Numbered from the stretch's first letter, positions 17,789-27,364 are shown. The stretch: 64,000 nt of DNA from JAEUIE01 sp046350055 (GCA_046350055.1 JAXMBC010000001.1:4526001-4590000), one strand, 5' to 3'. Program-made: numbers and translations. Notes: generated by a model from the sequence alone, not told the origin.

Positions 17789-18316
17789 TTAGCGACCGTA
17801 CCAGTACGAAGGAACGTTCTGGGCATAGCCGCCGCCATAGTTGCTGTTGTAAGCGGCGGGGCGACCTTGCTGTGCGGGAGCGGCAGCATTATAGCCTGCG
17901 CCAGCTGGGCCACGGAAATTACCATAGCCACCCACCTGATAGCCAGTGTTCACAGCCGGTGGATAATAGGTATACCAGGGAGCTACTTGACCGTTCCAGC
18001 AGTTGTAGCCGATACCGGGGTTTGGATACATGGGCCGATTGCAATCGGGATTGCCCCACAGATAAGGGGATCCACCGCAACTGCCACAGCCGCCACCATT
18101 GCCGCAGGAGCTGCGATTGAAGAGCAACTTGCCACCACAGCTCTGCCGGCCTTCAGGATCACAGCCGATGCAGAAATTGGGCAGGAAGACTGGCAGCCGG
18201 GGGAGTGGCAGCCGAATACAGGGACGATACACATCAAAGCAGAGCGCAGAGGCATTGGACTGAGCCAGCCCCACGAACGCCACGGCCAGCAGGCCACACA
18301 CCAGAATCCGTTTCAT
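17789..18316 (-). CDS. Secreted Cys/Gly/Tyr-rich protein
   Basis: The start at 18316 is fixed by a perfect AAGGAGG six bases upstream; the longer frame to 18499 is not needed. The 175-aa product has a signal peptide (MKRILVCGLLAVAFVGLAQSNASA), then a Cys-rich part with several CG and GC pairs (SCGNGGGCGSCGG) and a Tyr/Gly/Asn-rich tail (YNSNYGGGYA). Such composition fits a disulfide-linked exported structural or wall component, known from several planctomycetes. No enzyme motif is visible. The operon is single-gene and shares a terminator with the DUF3568 gene. Confidence 0.7.
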   Translation of the reverse strand: MKRILVCGLLAVAFVGLAQSNASALCFDVYRPCIRLPLPRLPVFLPNFCIGCDPEGRQSCGGKLLFNRSSCGNGGGCGSCGGSPYLWGNPDCNRPMYPNPGIGYNCWNGQVAPWYTYYPPAVNTGYQVGGYGNFRGPAGAGYNAAAPAQQGRPAAYNSNYGGGYAQNVPSYWYGR

Positions 18317-18761
18317 CACCATCCTCCTTGGGGTGAGGTGTAACTTGCGGCCCGGGCGCCTCGCCTCGCCGCTACTGGAGCATGCATCATGCGTGGCTGG
18401 TTCCAAATGGATAATGCAAAAAGGAATGGACCAGCCTTGCCCTTGCTCTGTCATGGTTGCTATAGATGTCAGTAACCTTAGACCACGTGATACATGCATA
18501 CAGGGAAGAGGCGCATATACTTCCTGCTCTAATCCAGTATTTCTTGACAGAATGATTCAAGTTCTACGTCGGGCTGGCCGGAAGCCGTCGAACGGATTGA
18601 TCAGTGTTGATGGGCCAGGAATCTTAATCATTTGCAGGCTCTTTCACTACATCGTCTACTTCAAGGCATGAAACAAGGAATGGAAGGCAATCACTCCTGG
18701 ACCTATTATGACGAAGCGCAACGGCATGCGAATTAGTCTTGCTGATATTGAAGAAATAAAA
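18317..18761. other. Intergenic region without supported gene
   Basis: No reading frame here has a good ribosome site and family-like composition; a frame at 18333-18671 looks like random sequence. It holds the promoter side of the leftward Cys-rich gene (AAGGAGG at about 18323-18329). No repeat or RNA gene was seen. Confidence 0.4.
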
Positions 18762-18783
18762 ACGACCCCGGCAATGGGGTCGT
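18762..18783 (-). terminator. Intrinsic terminator of the leftward 18805 gene
   Basis: ACGACCCC (18762-18769) pairs with GGGGTCGT (18776-18783) around a 6-base loop. Read leftwards, it is followed by a TTTTTATTTC run, so it ends the gene at 18805-19038. Confidence 0.7.
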
Positions 18784-18804
18784 ATGTTATAAAAAATACG
18801 TAGC

Positions 18805-19038
18805 TTAAGATGCAAACCGCAACTCAACTCTGCATCCTTCATCCTGCAGTTTCTGTCGCCAGTGCCTGAATTCGGTGCGACTCAACAACATGCTGGGCGG
18901 CCGAACGTGGTCTTTTCCAAAGATCAGGAGCAGTTGCCGAGGGCTGTCACCTTGTCCGACTGGATTTGTGGTGGAAAGAAAGACATTTCCTTCTTCCGTG
19001 TCCCCGATGAAGTACGATTCGTTTGGCTCGCTGCTCAT
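18805..19038 (-). CDS. Small soluble protein, unknown
   Basis: A 77-aa protein from MSSEPNESYFIGDTEEGN; the start at 19038 has GGGGAG four or five bases upstream, better than the longer frame to 19107. It is charged, contains RQLLLIFGKDHVRPPS and an Arg/Trp-rich end, and has no signal or membrane segment. No family is recognised. A terminator hairpin follows it. Confidence 0.5.
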   Translation of the reverse strand: MSSEPNESYFIGDTEEGNVFLSTTNPVGQGDSPRQLLLIFGKDHVRPPSMLLSRTEFRHWRQKLQDEGCRVELRFAS

Positions 19039-19295
19039 GCTTCTCCCCTCAAGAATGATGGTTCTGCTATACCCGTCTTTCCGGGAATGTAAATGGTAAT
19101 TTCTCACGGACTCATCGCAGAAATGAATATGTCAGATACGTGGCACTTCAAAGTTACATCTGACCATGTGGATTTGCAGGATTTGCAGCAATACTGCTTT
19201 GCTTACGAAAGTACTGAAGATACAGTTAGATGATTGCTGAGGTCGGATGCCTGTTGACATCTGATTTTCATTCACAGACAGCTCAGGAGACGACC

Positions 19296-20204
19296 GTGGA
19301 AGACATTTTCGTTTATGCTGCCAAGTGTGTAGACAACAAAAGCGTACTGGCGAGAATAGGCCACTCGGCAAAGTTGCACACTGCACGCAGTGCAGTCTCT
19401 TCCAAAGGCTCGGCTATCAGCAAAGCAAGCGCACTGGTAGGCGCAGGTGTTCGTGCGACTGTTAATGCCATGCCGATTCCTGTCATTGGCGGATTGATCG
19501 GGGCACTCGAGCAGAAGGTGGAGAAGGCAATTAAGAGTCACATGCACGGTAAAAGCCTGCAGAAGGCCGCTACGATTACCGAGAAGGTTAAATTCACTCT
19601 GAAGGAACTTAGCGTAGAGGAACTGGACCGCTTTCGCTGGAAAGTAACGGAGTCCATGACTGAATTCAACAAGCTAGTTGCGCAGAAGGAGATCAATCTG
19701 AAGAAGCAGATGGAACAGCACGCTACGTGCGAATCATTCCTGAATCTGGCAATGGCGGCTGAGCAAGTTCAACGTCGTATCAAGAAACTCAAGACTGCCT
19801 GTCTGGGGATATTTGCTGCCATCAAGATAACGGGTGAGTGGATCGAGGAATGCGAAAATGGTCAGGGAGCAACACCATTAGCGATGACTGGGGGAACACG
19901 TACTGCAGCAGCATCGGGAGGGGTGAATAAGTCCATCGCTGAATTAAGAACATGGATTGCTGCCAACATCCAAACGGAATTGGACACTCACACACGGGCA
20001 GGAAACGATGCTACTAAAGAAGCATTTGTGGCCGAATATCACGGCAAATGTGATAAATGGTGCTGCTTTCGTGATGCAGGCAAAGCTGATACATGGGCGA
20101 ACTGCAAAGATAATGCAGCATTTGTGCTGAGAAACCTTGCAGATCCATTCGTTCCAGACAGCTTCAACAACAACCTCGGTGTGTTGTGGAAGACCGACAA
20201 TTAA
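19296..20204 (+). CDS. Helical protein with hydrophobic stretch, unknown
   Basis: A GTG at 19296 has AGGAG 6 bases upstream (ttcacagacagctcAGGAGa), so this start (302 aa) is preferred to the ATG at 19230. The sequence is largely alpha-helical. It has a hydrophobic region near residues 45-75 (ALVGAGVRATVNAM, PIPVIGGLIGALEQKV), Lys/Glu-rich helices (KEINLKKQMEQHA, RRIKKLKTACLGIFAAIKI), and a C-terminal part with Cys/His (KCDKWCCFRD). There is no signal peptide. The hydrophobic helical layout recalls pore or membrane-acting proteins, but no known family is recognised and I do not claim a toxin. It is transcribed just upstream of, and partly overlapping the upstream extension of, the GH92 gene. 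Confidence 0.6.
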   Translation: MEDIFVYAAKCVDNKSVLARIGHSAKLHTARSAVSSKGSAISKASALVGAGVRATVNAMPIPVIGGLIGALEQKVEKAIKSHMHGKSLQKAATITEKVKFTLKELSVEELDRFRWKVTESMTEFNKLVAQKEINLKKQMEQHATCESFLNLAMAAEQVQRRIKKLKTACLGIFAAIKITGEWIEECENGQGATPLAMTGGTRTAAASGGVNKSIAELRTWIAANIQTELDTHTRAGNDATKEAFVAEYHGKCDKWCCFRDAGKADTWANCKDNAAFVLRNLADPFVPDSFNNNLGVLWKTDN

Positions 20205-20268
20205 TAATGCTGGACGACACTCGCGGTGTATAAACTTCCATGTCCACACTCTTCCTGTCGAAACATCG

Positions 20269-22584
20269 ATGAAACTATGGTATTTGCTCTACGTCCAGAT
20301 GCTGTCTGGAACGCTGTTACTCTTTCCTGAAGTATCGTCTGCAGTCATTGCTGAAGATGGCAAACCTGCTCCGCAGGTGCAACCTGGCACGCTCGGAAAA
20401 CAAGTCAATCCATTCATCGGCACTGGTGGCATTTCCTACTTGTGTGGGAATAATTTTCCAGGTGCCACCGTACCGTTCGGCACGGTAAGGCTGAGTCCAG
20501 ATACGGTTTCCCTGCAGGGCAAGCTTGCCACTAATTCTTCCGGCTACTTCTATTCCGATCCTCGTATTTTGGGGTTCAGTCATACCCGGTTGGCAGGTAC
20601 CGGCGCCACCGATGGTGGCAACTTCATGGTGATTCCCACTATCACCGAGAAGGCACCATTACATCATCGGGGGCTGCATACCGACTACTCCCACGAGCAG
20701 GAGCGTGCCTTCCCCGGGTATTATGGTGTGATGCTGCCTCAATTGGGAATCAAGGTAGAACTCACTGCCAGTACGCGTGTTGGCGTACATCGTTACACGT
20801 TCCCCGAAAAGCAAGATCCTCACATACTGATGAACGTCACAAGTGCACTGGGAAAGGGAAGCAGCAAATCTGGTGAAGTTCGCATCCTTCCCGCACTGCA
20901 CGAAGTCGAAGGTTCAGTGAAGACTTTTGGAACGTTTGCCAAGCGGTATGGTGGCCTGCAGACTTACTTTGTTGCTCGATTCAGTCGACCTTTTGATACA
21001 TTCGCGACGCGTTCCGGTGAGGTAGAATCTGCCGGACAGACGGTCACAAAGGGCGATGATATTGGCGTCCATATTGGTTTCAAAGCAGATGATTCTCGAT
21101 CTGTGGAACTCAAAGTGGCCATCTCTTACGTGAGCATTGCTAACGCCCGAGCCAATCTCGAGCAGGAAACTGGCAAGTTTACTTTCAACCAGGTATTGAC
21201 ACTGGCACAGTGGGAAGAGAAACTGGGCCGCATACTGGTAGAAGGGGGAACCGAGCATCAGCAAATTATTTTTCGTACCGCTCTTTATCACGCAATGCAG
21301 ATGCCAACAACGTTCCAGGATGTGAATGGGGAGTATCTGGGGTTCGACCGAAAGATTCACACTGCAGCAGGGTTCCATTATTACACCGACATGTCACTGT
21401 GGGACACCTTTCGCACCGTACATCCGCTCTACAATCTGATTGCACGGCGTGAACAACGTGACATGCTTGTCTCCCTGGTGAAAATGGCTGAACAAGGTGG
21501 CTACCTGCCCCGCTGGCCATCCGGGGTTGGTTACACAAACTCTATGTTCGGCACACCTGCGGACATGGTGATATCCGAGTCCTATCTGAAGGGCATTCGC
21601 GATTTCGATTCCGAGGCTGCCTATCAATTCATGCGTAAGACTGCTTTAGGGCCAGTGCCGACTGGCTCACCTTTTTCGGGACGTGCTGGAATTGAACACT
21701 ATCTGAAGTATCAATACTGCCCAGGCGACCTGATGAAGAAGTCCGTCGCCAGTACCTTAGAGTACTGCTATGCCGACCAGTCCATTGCTCAACTGGCTGA
21801 GGCGCTAGGGCATCAGGAAGATGCCAGACTGTTTCACAAGCATGGGCAATTCTACCGCAACCTGTGGAATCCTCAGACTCAGTTCTTCCAGGCTCGCGAT
21901 TCCAAGAAGAACTTTCAGGCGGAGTTTCGACCTGAACTCTTGACCTACGCCGATTTTGGTGGGAAATACACGCATGGTTACGTCGAGGGTAGTGCCTGGC
22001 AATGGCGCTGGGGAGTTCCTTCAGATAGCACCGGATTGATAGCATTGTTCAAAAGCCGTGAGTACTTCGTGCAGGAACTGGAACAGTTCTTTGCACGTTC
22101 CCCGACGGGGGTTGGCCTGCCTCCGAATGCTTTCTACTGGCAGGGCAATCAGCCTGATCTGCATGCAGCCTATCTGTTCAACCATGCGAACCGGCCCGAT
22201 TTGACGCAAAAGTGGGTGCGATGGATTCTGGAGAATAAGTATGGCGACCGGGAGAACGGGCTGGACGGCAACGATGATGGCGGCACCCTCTCCGCCTGGT
22301 ATGTGCTAAGTTCGCTCGGTATCTTTCCAATTGCAGGCACTGATCGTTATGAGTTCACCGGCCCACTTTGGAAGCGTGCAGTTTTGCGGATTGGCGACAG
22401 AACACTAACCATACTTGCTGAAGAGGCTGCTCCCAATCATCTCTACATCCAGAAGATTTGGCTGAACGACAAACTACTGAATCGACATTCGATAAGACAT
22501 AGCGAAATCAGTCAGGGTGGTACGCTTAGACAGGGTGGTACGCTTAGATTTGAAATGGGGCCTGCTCCAGCACGGACACAGTAG
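20269..22584 (+). CDS. GH92 alpha-1,2-mannosidase-like exported glycosidase
   Basis: A 771-aa protein with a signal peptide (MKLWYLLYVQMLSGTLLLF) at its start; a longer frame from 20137 overlaps the preceding gene and is unlikely. The GH92 hallmarks are seen in order: VNPFIGTGG, NFPGATVPFGTVRLSPD, GFSHTRLAGTG, YYTDMSLWDTFRTVHP, and the C-terminal GNDDGGTLSAWYVLSSLGIFP. These family members are Ca-dependent alpha-mannosidases that cut mannose from glycans, mostly exported. It fits the glycan-degrading theme of this window. Near its end two copies of an 18-base unit give QGGTLRQGGTLR. Confidence 0.9.
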   Translation: MKLWYLLYVQMLSGTLLLFPEVSSAVIAEDGKPAPQVQPGTLGKQVNPFIGTGGISYLCGNNFPGATVPFGTVRLSPDTVSLQGKLATNSSGYFYSDPRILGFSHTRLAGTGATDGGNFMVIPTITEKAPLHHRGLHTDYSHEQERAFPGYYGVMLPQLGIKVELTASTRVGVHRYTFPEKQDPHILMNVTSALGKGSSKSGEVRILPALHEVEGSVKTFGTFAKRYGGLQTYFVARFSRPFDTFATRSGEVESAGQTVTKGDDIGVHIGFKADDSRSVELKVAISYVSIANARANLEQETGKFTFNQVLTLAQWEEKLGRILVEGGTEHQQIIFRTALYHAMQMPTTFQDVNGEYLGFDRKIHTAAGFHYYTDMSLWDTFRTVHPLYNLIARREQRDMLVSLVKMAEQGGYLPRWPSGVGYTNSMFGTPADMVISESYLKGIRDFDSEAAYQFMRKTALGPVPTGSPFSGRAGIEHYLKYQYCPGDLMKKSVASTLEYCYADQSIAQLAEALGHQEDARLFHKHGQFYRNLWNPQTQFFQARDSKKNFQAEFRPELLTYADFGGKYTHGYVEGSAWQWRWGVPSDSTGLIALFKSREYFVQELEQFFARSPTGVGLPPNAFYWQGNQPDLHAAYLFNHANRPDLTQKWVRWILENKYGDRENGLDGNDDGGTLSAWYVLSSLGIFPIAGTDRYEFTGPLWKRAVLRIGDRTLTILAEEAAPNHLYIQKIWLNDKLLNRHSIRHSEISQGGTLRQGGTLRFEMGPAPARTQ
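22513..22548 (+). repeat. 18-bp tandem duplication inside GH92 gene
   Basis: CAGGGTGGTACGCTTAGA occurs twice back to back (22513-22530, 22531-22548), in frame. It adds six residues (QGGTLR) to the C-terminus and probably arose by replication slippage. Confidence 0.85.
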
Positions 22585-22634
22585 ATCCATGTGCTTCGTG
22601 CTGAACAGGCCAAGGCGAAATCCCGGTGCAGGTT

Positions 22635-23480
22635 CTAACGAACAAGCTTTGCAAGATCATCCTTGATAGCCTTGCCCCACAGATCGTAGCCCTTCGGACT
22701 GAGATGCAGGTAGTCAGGCATGATTTCGCCCGACAGACCGCCGTTCTCATCGAGGAATACCCTGCCAATGTCCTTATAGAATACGTTCTTGCCGTCATCC
22801 AGTTTGGCGATGAGCGCATTGATCTCTGCTATCTTCCTGGCCAACTTTGTTGATGGGATCGTTCCTCGTTGACGTTCCAGATTGCGGATCAAGGTATTTA
22901 ATCGCTTAATATCCGGCTGTTCTTTCTTGAGTTCTTCATTGATAGGCTTCATGGCTTCCGTGATCTGGTTCAGATTACGTTCAGCATCGGATGCGTTGCC
23001 TCGTGGAAAGACCCCGAGAACTAGTACCTTGATGCCCGGCTTCTGACGACGAAGTTCCTCCACTATGGCCTGGATTCCACCTGCAATTTGCTGGGCACTG
23101 TGTGAACCGGTGTTATTGGTGCCAATCATCAGAACAGCAGCTTTGGGATTGAGCCGGTCAATTTCGTGGCCTTCGGTAATTCGCCAAAGGACATGTCCCG
23201 TCTGGTCTCCACCAATACCCAGGTTCACAGGTTTGAAAGCACCAAAATGTTCCTGCCAGGCCTTCTGGCCTTCCCAGCCGTGCGTAATGGAATCACCCAG
23301 GAAGATGACGTCACCTGAAGCATTGCTTTGTTCAATGCGATTGAGGAATTCCTTGTGCCTTGGGATATCGCGATTCAGTTTGCGGACTGCAGGATTCTCC
23401 GCATCCTGGCCAAAGGACGGTTGAGGCATCCACTGGCCCAGGACCAGTGCGCAGCATGCGGTGATCATCAGACGGTACAT
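22635..23480 (-). CDS. Exported SGNH/GDSL hydrolase (PAF-AH-like)
   Basis: A 281-aa protein with a signal peptide; the start at 23480 gives MYRLMITACCALVLGQW. It carries the blocks of the SGNH superfamily: VIFLGDSITHGWE (Ser64), NLGIGGDQTGHVLW (Gly block), GTNNTGSH (Asn block) and MPDYLHLSP near the C-terminus (Asp/His block). This is the platelet-activating-factor acetylhydrolase-like subgroup, usually acting on acetyl esters of sugars or lipids outside the cell. It is convergent with the GH92 gene, about 50 bases apart, and may assist it by deacetylating glycans; that is inference. Confidence 0.85.
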   Translation of the reverse strand: MYRLMITACCALVLGQWMPQPSFGQDAENPAVRKLNRDIPRHKEFLNRIEQSNASGDVIFLGDSITHGWEGQKAWQEHFGAFKPVNLGIGGDQTGHVLWRITEGHEIDRLNPKAAVLMIGTNNTGSHSAQQIAGGIQAIVEELRRQKPGIKVLVLGVFPRGNASDAERNLNQITEAMKPINEELKKEQPDIKRLNTLIRNLERQRGTIPSTKLARKIAEINALIAKLDDGKNVFYKDIGRVFLDENGGLSGEIMPDYLHLSPKGYDLWGKAIKDDLAKLVR

Positions 23481-23661
23481 GGTATTCTCGATGAGAGTTG
23501 CGTCTCTCCATTGGACGCTTACTCTATTTCTACTGAATCTACATGTATTGGAGACATGTGAGCCATCCCGTTCAACGATGAACAATGTCTCACGAAAACG
23601 AGCAATCAAGTAATGCCGCAATCAGTTCAATGCTGTGAAAGTGTGTCAAGGCAATGTGACA

Positions 23662-23931
23662 TTACGCTGCTTTGGTACTCTCCGTTGATATCGTGAGTGC
23701 AGCCATCATGGGATGCAATCGGCTGAATTCATGTTCGCTCATGATCTTGATGACCCGTTCCTTGGCATCGACGACCAGACGCACATTACGGTAGGCCAGA
23801 CCAACAGGCTTTGTCGAAGACTCGACCCGGCTGATTACCCTGGCAATTCTGTTCAAGAGAACGCTCTTCTCCTGTTCACTAAGCAGTATTCGCGCAGATC
23901 GAGAGGTCATGGTGCAATAAGGAAATTTCAT
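23662..23931 (-). CDS. Small soluble protein, unknown
   Basis: The 89-aa frame from MKFPYC has a GGAG 8 bases upstream, better than the ATG at 23910 or the long frame to 23991. The sequence is basic (SRSARILLSEQEKSVLLNRIARVISRVE, NVRLVVDAKERVIKIMSEHEF) without a signal. Its length and sense resemble small flagellin-associated or cyclic-nucleotide response proteins, but I can name no family. Confidence 0.4.
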   Translation of the reverse strand: MKFPYCTMTSRSARILLSEQEKSVLLNRIARVISRVESSTKPVGLAYRNVRLVVDAKERVIKIMSEHEFSRLHPMMAALTISTESTKAA

Positions 23932-24281
23932 CGCGAGCGCTCCATATGTCCGACTACACAAAGCTACCCGATATCCTGGTGTACAAGTCAAGGATGATTA
24001 CGATGGTCACGCTGAATGAAGAAGATTTGCATGGTGTAAACACGCTGCACAGCAAGGCTGATACATTCGGAAGAGCTTGCTGCTTGGAATTCCCAGTCAT
24101 CTGGTAAGTGTCGTATTGCGTCGTTGGCCAGGAGGGTGAATGTGTAGATACCTTGGATGTTGATCTTCTATGGTTTATCGCATTCCGAGGATCGATGTCA
24201 GGTTCACTGGAAACTCAGCGAATGAGCCTAGAATATCCTGTGACAAGCTAACTGCACTTTGCCAGTTAATGAGGAACTTGG
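23932..24281. other. Intergenic, possible 34-codon frame
   Basis: No solid gene lies here. A small frame at 24004-24108 (MVTLNEEDLHGVNTLHSKADT...) has AAGGA 8 bases upstream, but nothing supports it beyond that. The rest is upstream sequence of the 928-aa esterase gene (GAGG before 24282). Confidence 0.3.
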
Positions 24282-27068
24282 ATGAATATGAATACCCGAA
24301 TCCCCTTTCTGTCCTTACTGCTGCTGCTCTTGTCAGCCTCCGTTTACGCTGAAGACAAGCCACTCAAGGTTTTCATCCTGGCAGGGCAGTCGAATATGCA
24401 GGGGCATGCCAGTGTTACGACCTTTGATTCGCTGGCCGATGATCCCAGGACGGCACCACTACTGAAAGAGATGCGCGGCGATGATGGCAAGCCTCGTGTG
24501 TGCAATTCTGTGTGGATATCGTCAATAGGATGCCTCGGAGATGCCTACACGGACCTGAGTGAAAAGAAGGGCAAATTGACAGCGGGGTTTGGCGCGCCCA
24601 GCAACAAGATTGGACCGGAATTCACCTTCGGAATCACTGTGGAGAAACTGCTCGGCGAGCCTGTACTCATTATCAAGACCGCGTGGGGTGGTAGAAGCCT
24701 GCACACTGATTTCCGCCCGCCCAGTGCCGGGCCATATGTGTGGAGTGAATATGAGCTTGCGCAGCATCAGCGGCGCGGCGACGATCTGGAAAAGATCAAG
24801 ACCGAAAAGACCAAAGCAACCGGTGTGTACTACCGTCACATGATTGACCATGTCCACAAGGTATTGGGCGATATCAAACGGGTGGTTCCATCATACGACC
24901 CGAAGCAGGGGTACGAACTCGCTGGTTTTATCTGGTTCCAGGGGTTCAACGACCTGGTTTCCAGCTGGACCTACGAGAATCGTATGAAGCCCGGAGGATA
25001 TGACCTATACGGTGAGTTGCTGTCTCACCTCATACGCGATGTTCGTAAGGATTTATCGGCACCTGAACTGCCTTTTATCATCGGGGTGATGGGAATCGGT
25101 GGTGAGAAGGAAGGAAAGAAAGCTCCCCAGATGTATTTCCGGCAGGCACAACTCGCTCCCACCCTGCTTCCCGAGTTTAAGGATAGTGTGGCAGCAGTGC
25201 ATACCGTTCCATTCTGGGACGACGAACTTGAAGCCCTGCAACAGAGGATGGAGCAGTTGAACGACAGGCTCAATCGAGAATTCAAGAAGAATACCAACTT
25301 GAAACCCGCGGATAAAGAACAGGCTCGTCAAAAGGCAATTGCAGACAGCTTTTCACCAGAGGAATACAAGAGGCTGAAGTCTGGAGTATCTAATGGTGGC
25401 TACCACTATCTCGGTGCAGCCAAGATCATGGCTCCGATCGGTAAGGCATTTGCCGAAGCGGCTGTCTCCATGAAGAAAGGTGTGAAGCGAACTGCAAAAA
25501 CTGCGAGCGCTGTTACTGCAGGAGAGATGGCAGGTTATCTTCTGGTTCCGCATGAGAAAGTACCCAGTACTTTCAATGCTGGATTCTCACTATATGTTGC
25601 AGCCTGGCCAATGCTGAAGAACTATCCGGGGCAGCAGTTTCAGAGCGGCTTGTTCGGCACCTGGATGTTCGCACAATATGAAGGCCAGAGACCGAAGGAT
25701 CTTTATTCCGACATCGAAGGTGGACTTGGCTGGTGGCGTGACACTCGGTTTGCAACAGAAACGCCCAAGTTCATCATGGGCGGAGTAGCGCTGAACTTCA
25801 GCGAATGGGCCAATGGGCCTGGAGCCGGCAAAGGTCGCAACTGGAAAAAACCCGCAGGCCACTATGCGGTAGCACAACTCAGCCCCTGGGTACTCTGGCC
25901 ACCGGACGGACTCAATCTCAAACAGGGTACTTGCGGAGAGCTCTTTGGATACGGCTACTTACCGCTCCCTTTGACCGAACCGAAGCTGACAACAGCTGGC
26001 AAGAATGTGCCGACTGGGAACCATTGCTGGACTTTATTTCTCAATTCCGGCAACTTCAAAGGGCCAGTAGCCTTCTTCACTCCTTACTTCTGGTCGCATG
26101 CATCTACTCTGAATCCCAAGTTGAGTGGTCAGTTCCTGGATAGCCGGCACTCTGAGCCTAACAAGGCATTGCAGATGGAGACCCAGCATGTCCCGGCTTA
26201 TCTGGCAAAAGATGCAAAGGGAACACAGTTTGCACGCGTAGCGCCTACTTTCTTTCCCGGAAAGCTGAATGACAATTCTGTACTGGTGCATCGCATAACG
26301 GCATACAACAAGTCGGCATTATGGGATAGCGTCCAGGATTGGTTCAATGGCGGCCCGCCAGCGACTGGTACCATTGCCGCTCAGGCTGCATGTGTACATT
26401 CCTTTACTGGCAAGGGTGGTGCAACGTGGCGAATCTATCAGCTCGACACCCCCAAAGACAAGAAGATGCCGCTGGCATGGAGTTCATTTGCTACTCCCTT
26501 TGCTTTGAATGAAACCACTTTTGCGTATCGGTGGAACAGCGACTTGATTACGCAAACCGTCGTGGAGAATGGAACCCGAATTACCCTTCCTGAGTACTAT
26601 CGATTGGATAAAACCCAACAGAACAAGGAGCAGTGGGTCGTAGTGAACCCTCGGGAGATACCCCCGGAGACTGGCTTGGCTGACGTGGAATTTCCACGAA
26701 AGCGTGCCATAAATCCTCAGCCCTACGTCACACCTGAGGAGGCAGACAGTTGCTGGAAGAAGCCAGGACCAGCCGCTGGTCCATTTCAGACAACTTTGGG
26801 AGATGGCAGTACCGTAACCTATTACTGGTATCGCTTCGCGGACCAGCCTGCCTTACTCAATGCCGATCTGTCAGATGCTGAACGGGAGAATTTGCAGAAA
26901 CGCGTGGAATTGCTCCACCGTCACTGGTCGAAAGATCGCGACTATCTCCCTCCACTCACAATCGGTAAACTCGCAGAACTTGATCCCGCAGTTCTCGTAA
27001 CTCCGCCCAAGGGCTTGGAAATTGGCTATGTACCAATTGTGACACGGCAGGCTGCAACTGATCGTTAA
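24282..27068 (+). CDS. Sialate-O-acetylesterase-like protein with large C-terminal extension
   Basis: This 928-aa exported protein (signal peptide ending near residue 23) has an N-terminal SASA/carbohydrate-esterase domain. Blocks seen are FILAGQSNMQGH (Ser37), ILIIKTAWGGRSLH, GYELAGFIWFQGFNDL and GGYHYLGAAKIMAPIGKAFAEA. These are the SGNH-type blocks of sialate O-acetylesterase-like enzymes. Residues about 410-928 form a second long part with no family I recognise (FNAGFSLYVAAWP, WFNGGPPATGT, Trp-rich). It is too long for the usual single-domain family member. Its role may be binding or cleaving glycans, or a second enzyme; it is unassigned. GAGG lies 7 bases before the ATG. Confidence 0.8.
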   Translation: MNMNTRIPFLSLLLLLLSASVYAEDKPLKVFILAGQSNMQGHASVTTFDSLADDPRTAPLLKEMRGDDGKPRVCNSVWISSIGCLGDAYTDLSEKKGKLTAGFGAPSNKIGPEFTFGITVEKLLGEPVLIIKTAWGGRSLHTDFRPPSAGPYVWSEYELAQHQRRGDDLEKIKTEKTKATGVYYRHMIDHVHKVLGDIKRVVPSYDPKQGYELAGFIWFQGFNDLVSSWTYENRMKPGGYDLYGELLSHLIRDVRKDLSAPELPFIIGVMGIGGEKEGKKAPQMYFRQAQLAPTLLPEFKDSVAAVHTVPFWDDELEALQQRMEQLNDRLNREFKKNTNLKPADKEQARQKAIADSFSPEEYKRLKSGVSNGGYHYLGAAKIMAPIGKAFAEAAVSMKKGVKRTAKTASAVTAGEMAGYLLVPHEKVPSTFNAGFSLYVAAWPMLKNYPGQQFQSGLFGTWMFAQYEGQRPKDLYSDIEGGLGWWRDTRFATETPKFIMGGVALNFSEWANGPGAGKGRNWKKPAGHYAVAQLSPWVLWPPDGLNLKQGTCGELFGYGYLPLPLTEPKLTTAGKNVPTGNHCWTLFLNSGNFKGPVAFFTPYFWSHASTLNPKLSGQFLDSRHSEPNKALQMETQHVPAYLAKDAKGTQFARVAPTFFPGKLNDNSVLVHRITAYNKSALWDSVQDWFNGGPPATGTIAAQAACVHSFTGKGGATWRIYQLDTPKDKKMPLAWSSFATPFALNETTFAYRWNSDLITQTVVENGTRITLPEYYRLDKTQQNKEQWVVVNPREIPPETGLADVEFPRKRAINPQPYVTPEEADSCWKKPGPAAGPFQTTLGDGSTVTYYWYRFADQPALLNADLSDAERENLQKRVELLHRHWSKDRDYLPPLTIGKLAELDPAVLVTPPKGLEIGYVPIVTRQAATDR

Positions 27069-27112
27069 CGAAAGTCGATTCGTCCATAGTGCAATCGGCA
27101 CGACGGAAATGA

Positions 27113-27364
27113 GCAAATGTTAAGACAAGCGATGGCTATGGGACGGGCTATGTCGTGTTCGTCCTACGTCGAGCCGGTCTTCCTGCTGATAATCAGCAAA
27201 TCCAGCTAGGCGTGAAATGGCTTCGTGAGAACCAACGTGAGAGCGGCAGGTGGTTTGCAAGAAGCCTTTTCAAGGACAACAAGCACTACCTGTCAAATGC
27301 AGCATCGGCCTTTGCAATCATGGCTTTGGCTGAATGTAATGCTCTGGAGAGCCAAGCACGTTAA
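27113..27364 (+). pseudogene. Fragment of a terpene-cyclase-like / prenyltransferase-repeat protein
   Basis: An in-frame stretch from 27113 reads DGYGTGYVVFVLRRAGL, QIQLGVKWLRENQRESGRW, FARSLFKDN and SNAASAFAIMALAEC. That is the alpha/alpha-barrel repeat motif of squalene-hopene-cyclase-like proteins. It lacks the rest of a protein: a stop lies just upstream (27110) and the frame ends at 27364 within the dispersed repeat. So this is a C-terminal remnant of a larger gene, cut off by rearrangement. It immediately abuts the repeat at 27359. Confidence 0.55.

Noticed and set aside
18333..18671. 112-aa rightward frame
   Set aside because: No ribosome site and composition unlike the neighbours; it covers the promoter side of the leftward Cys-rich gene.
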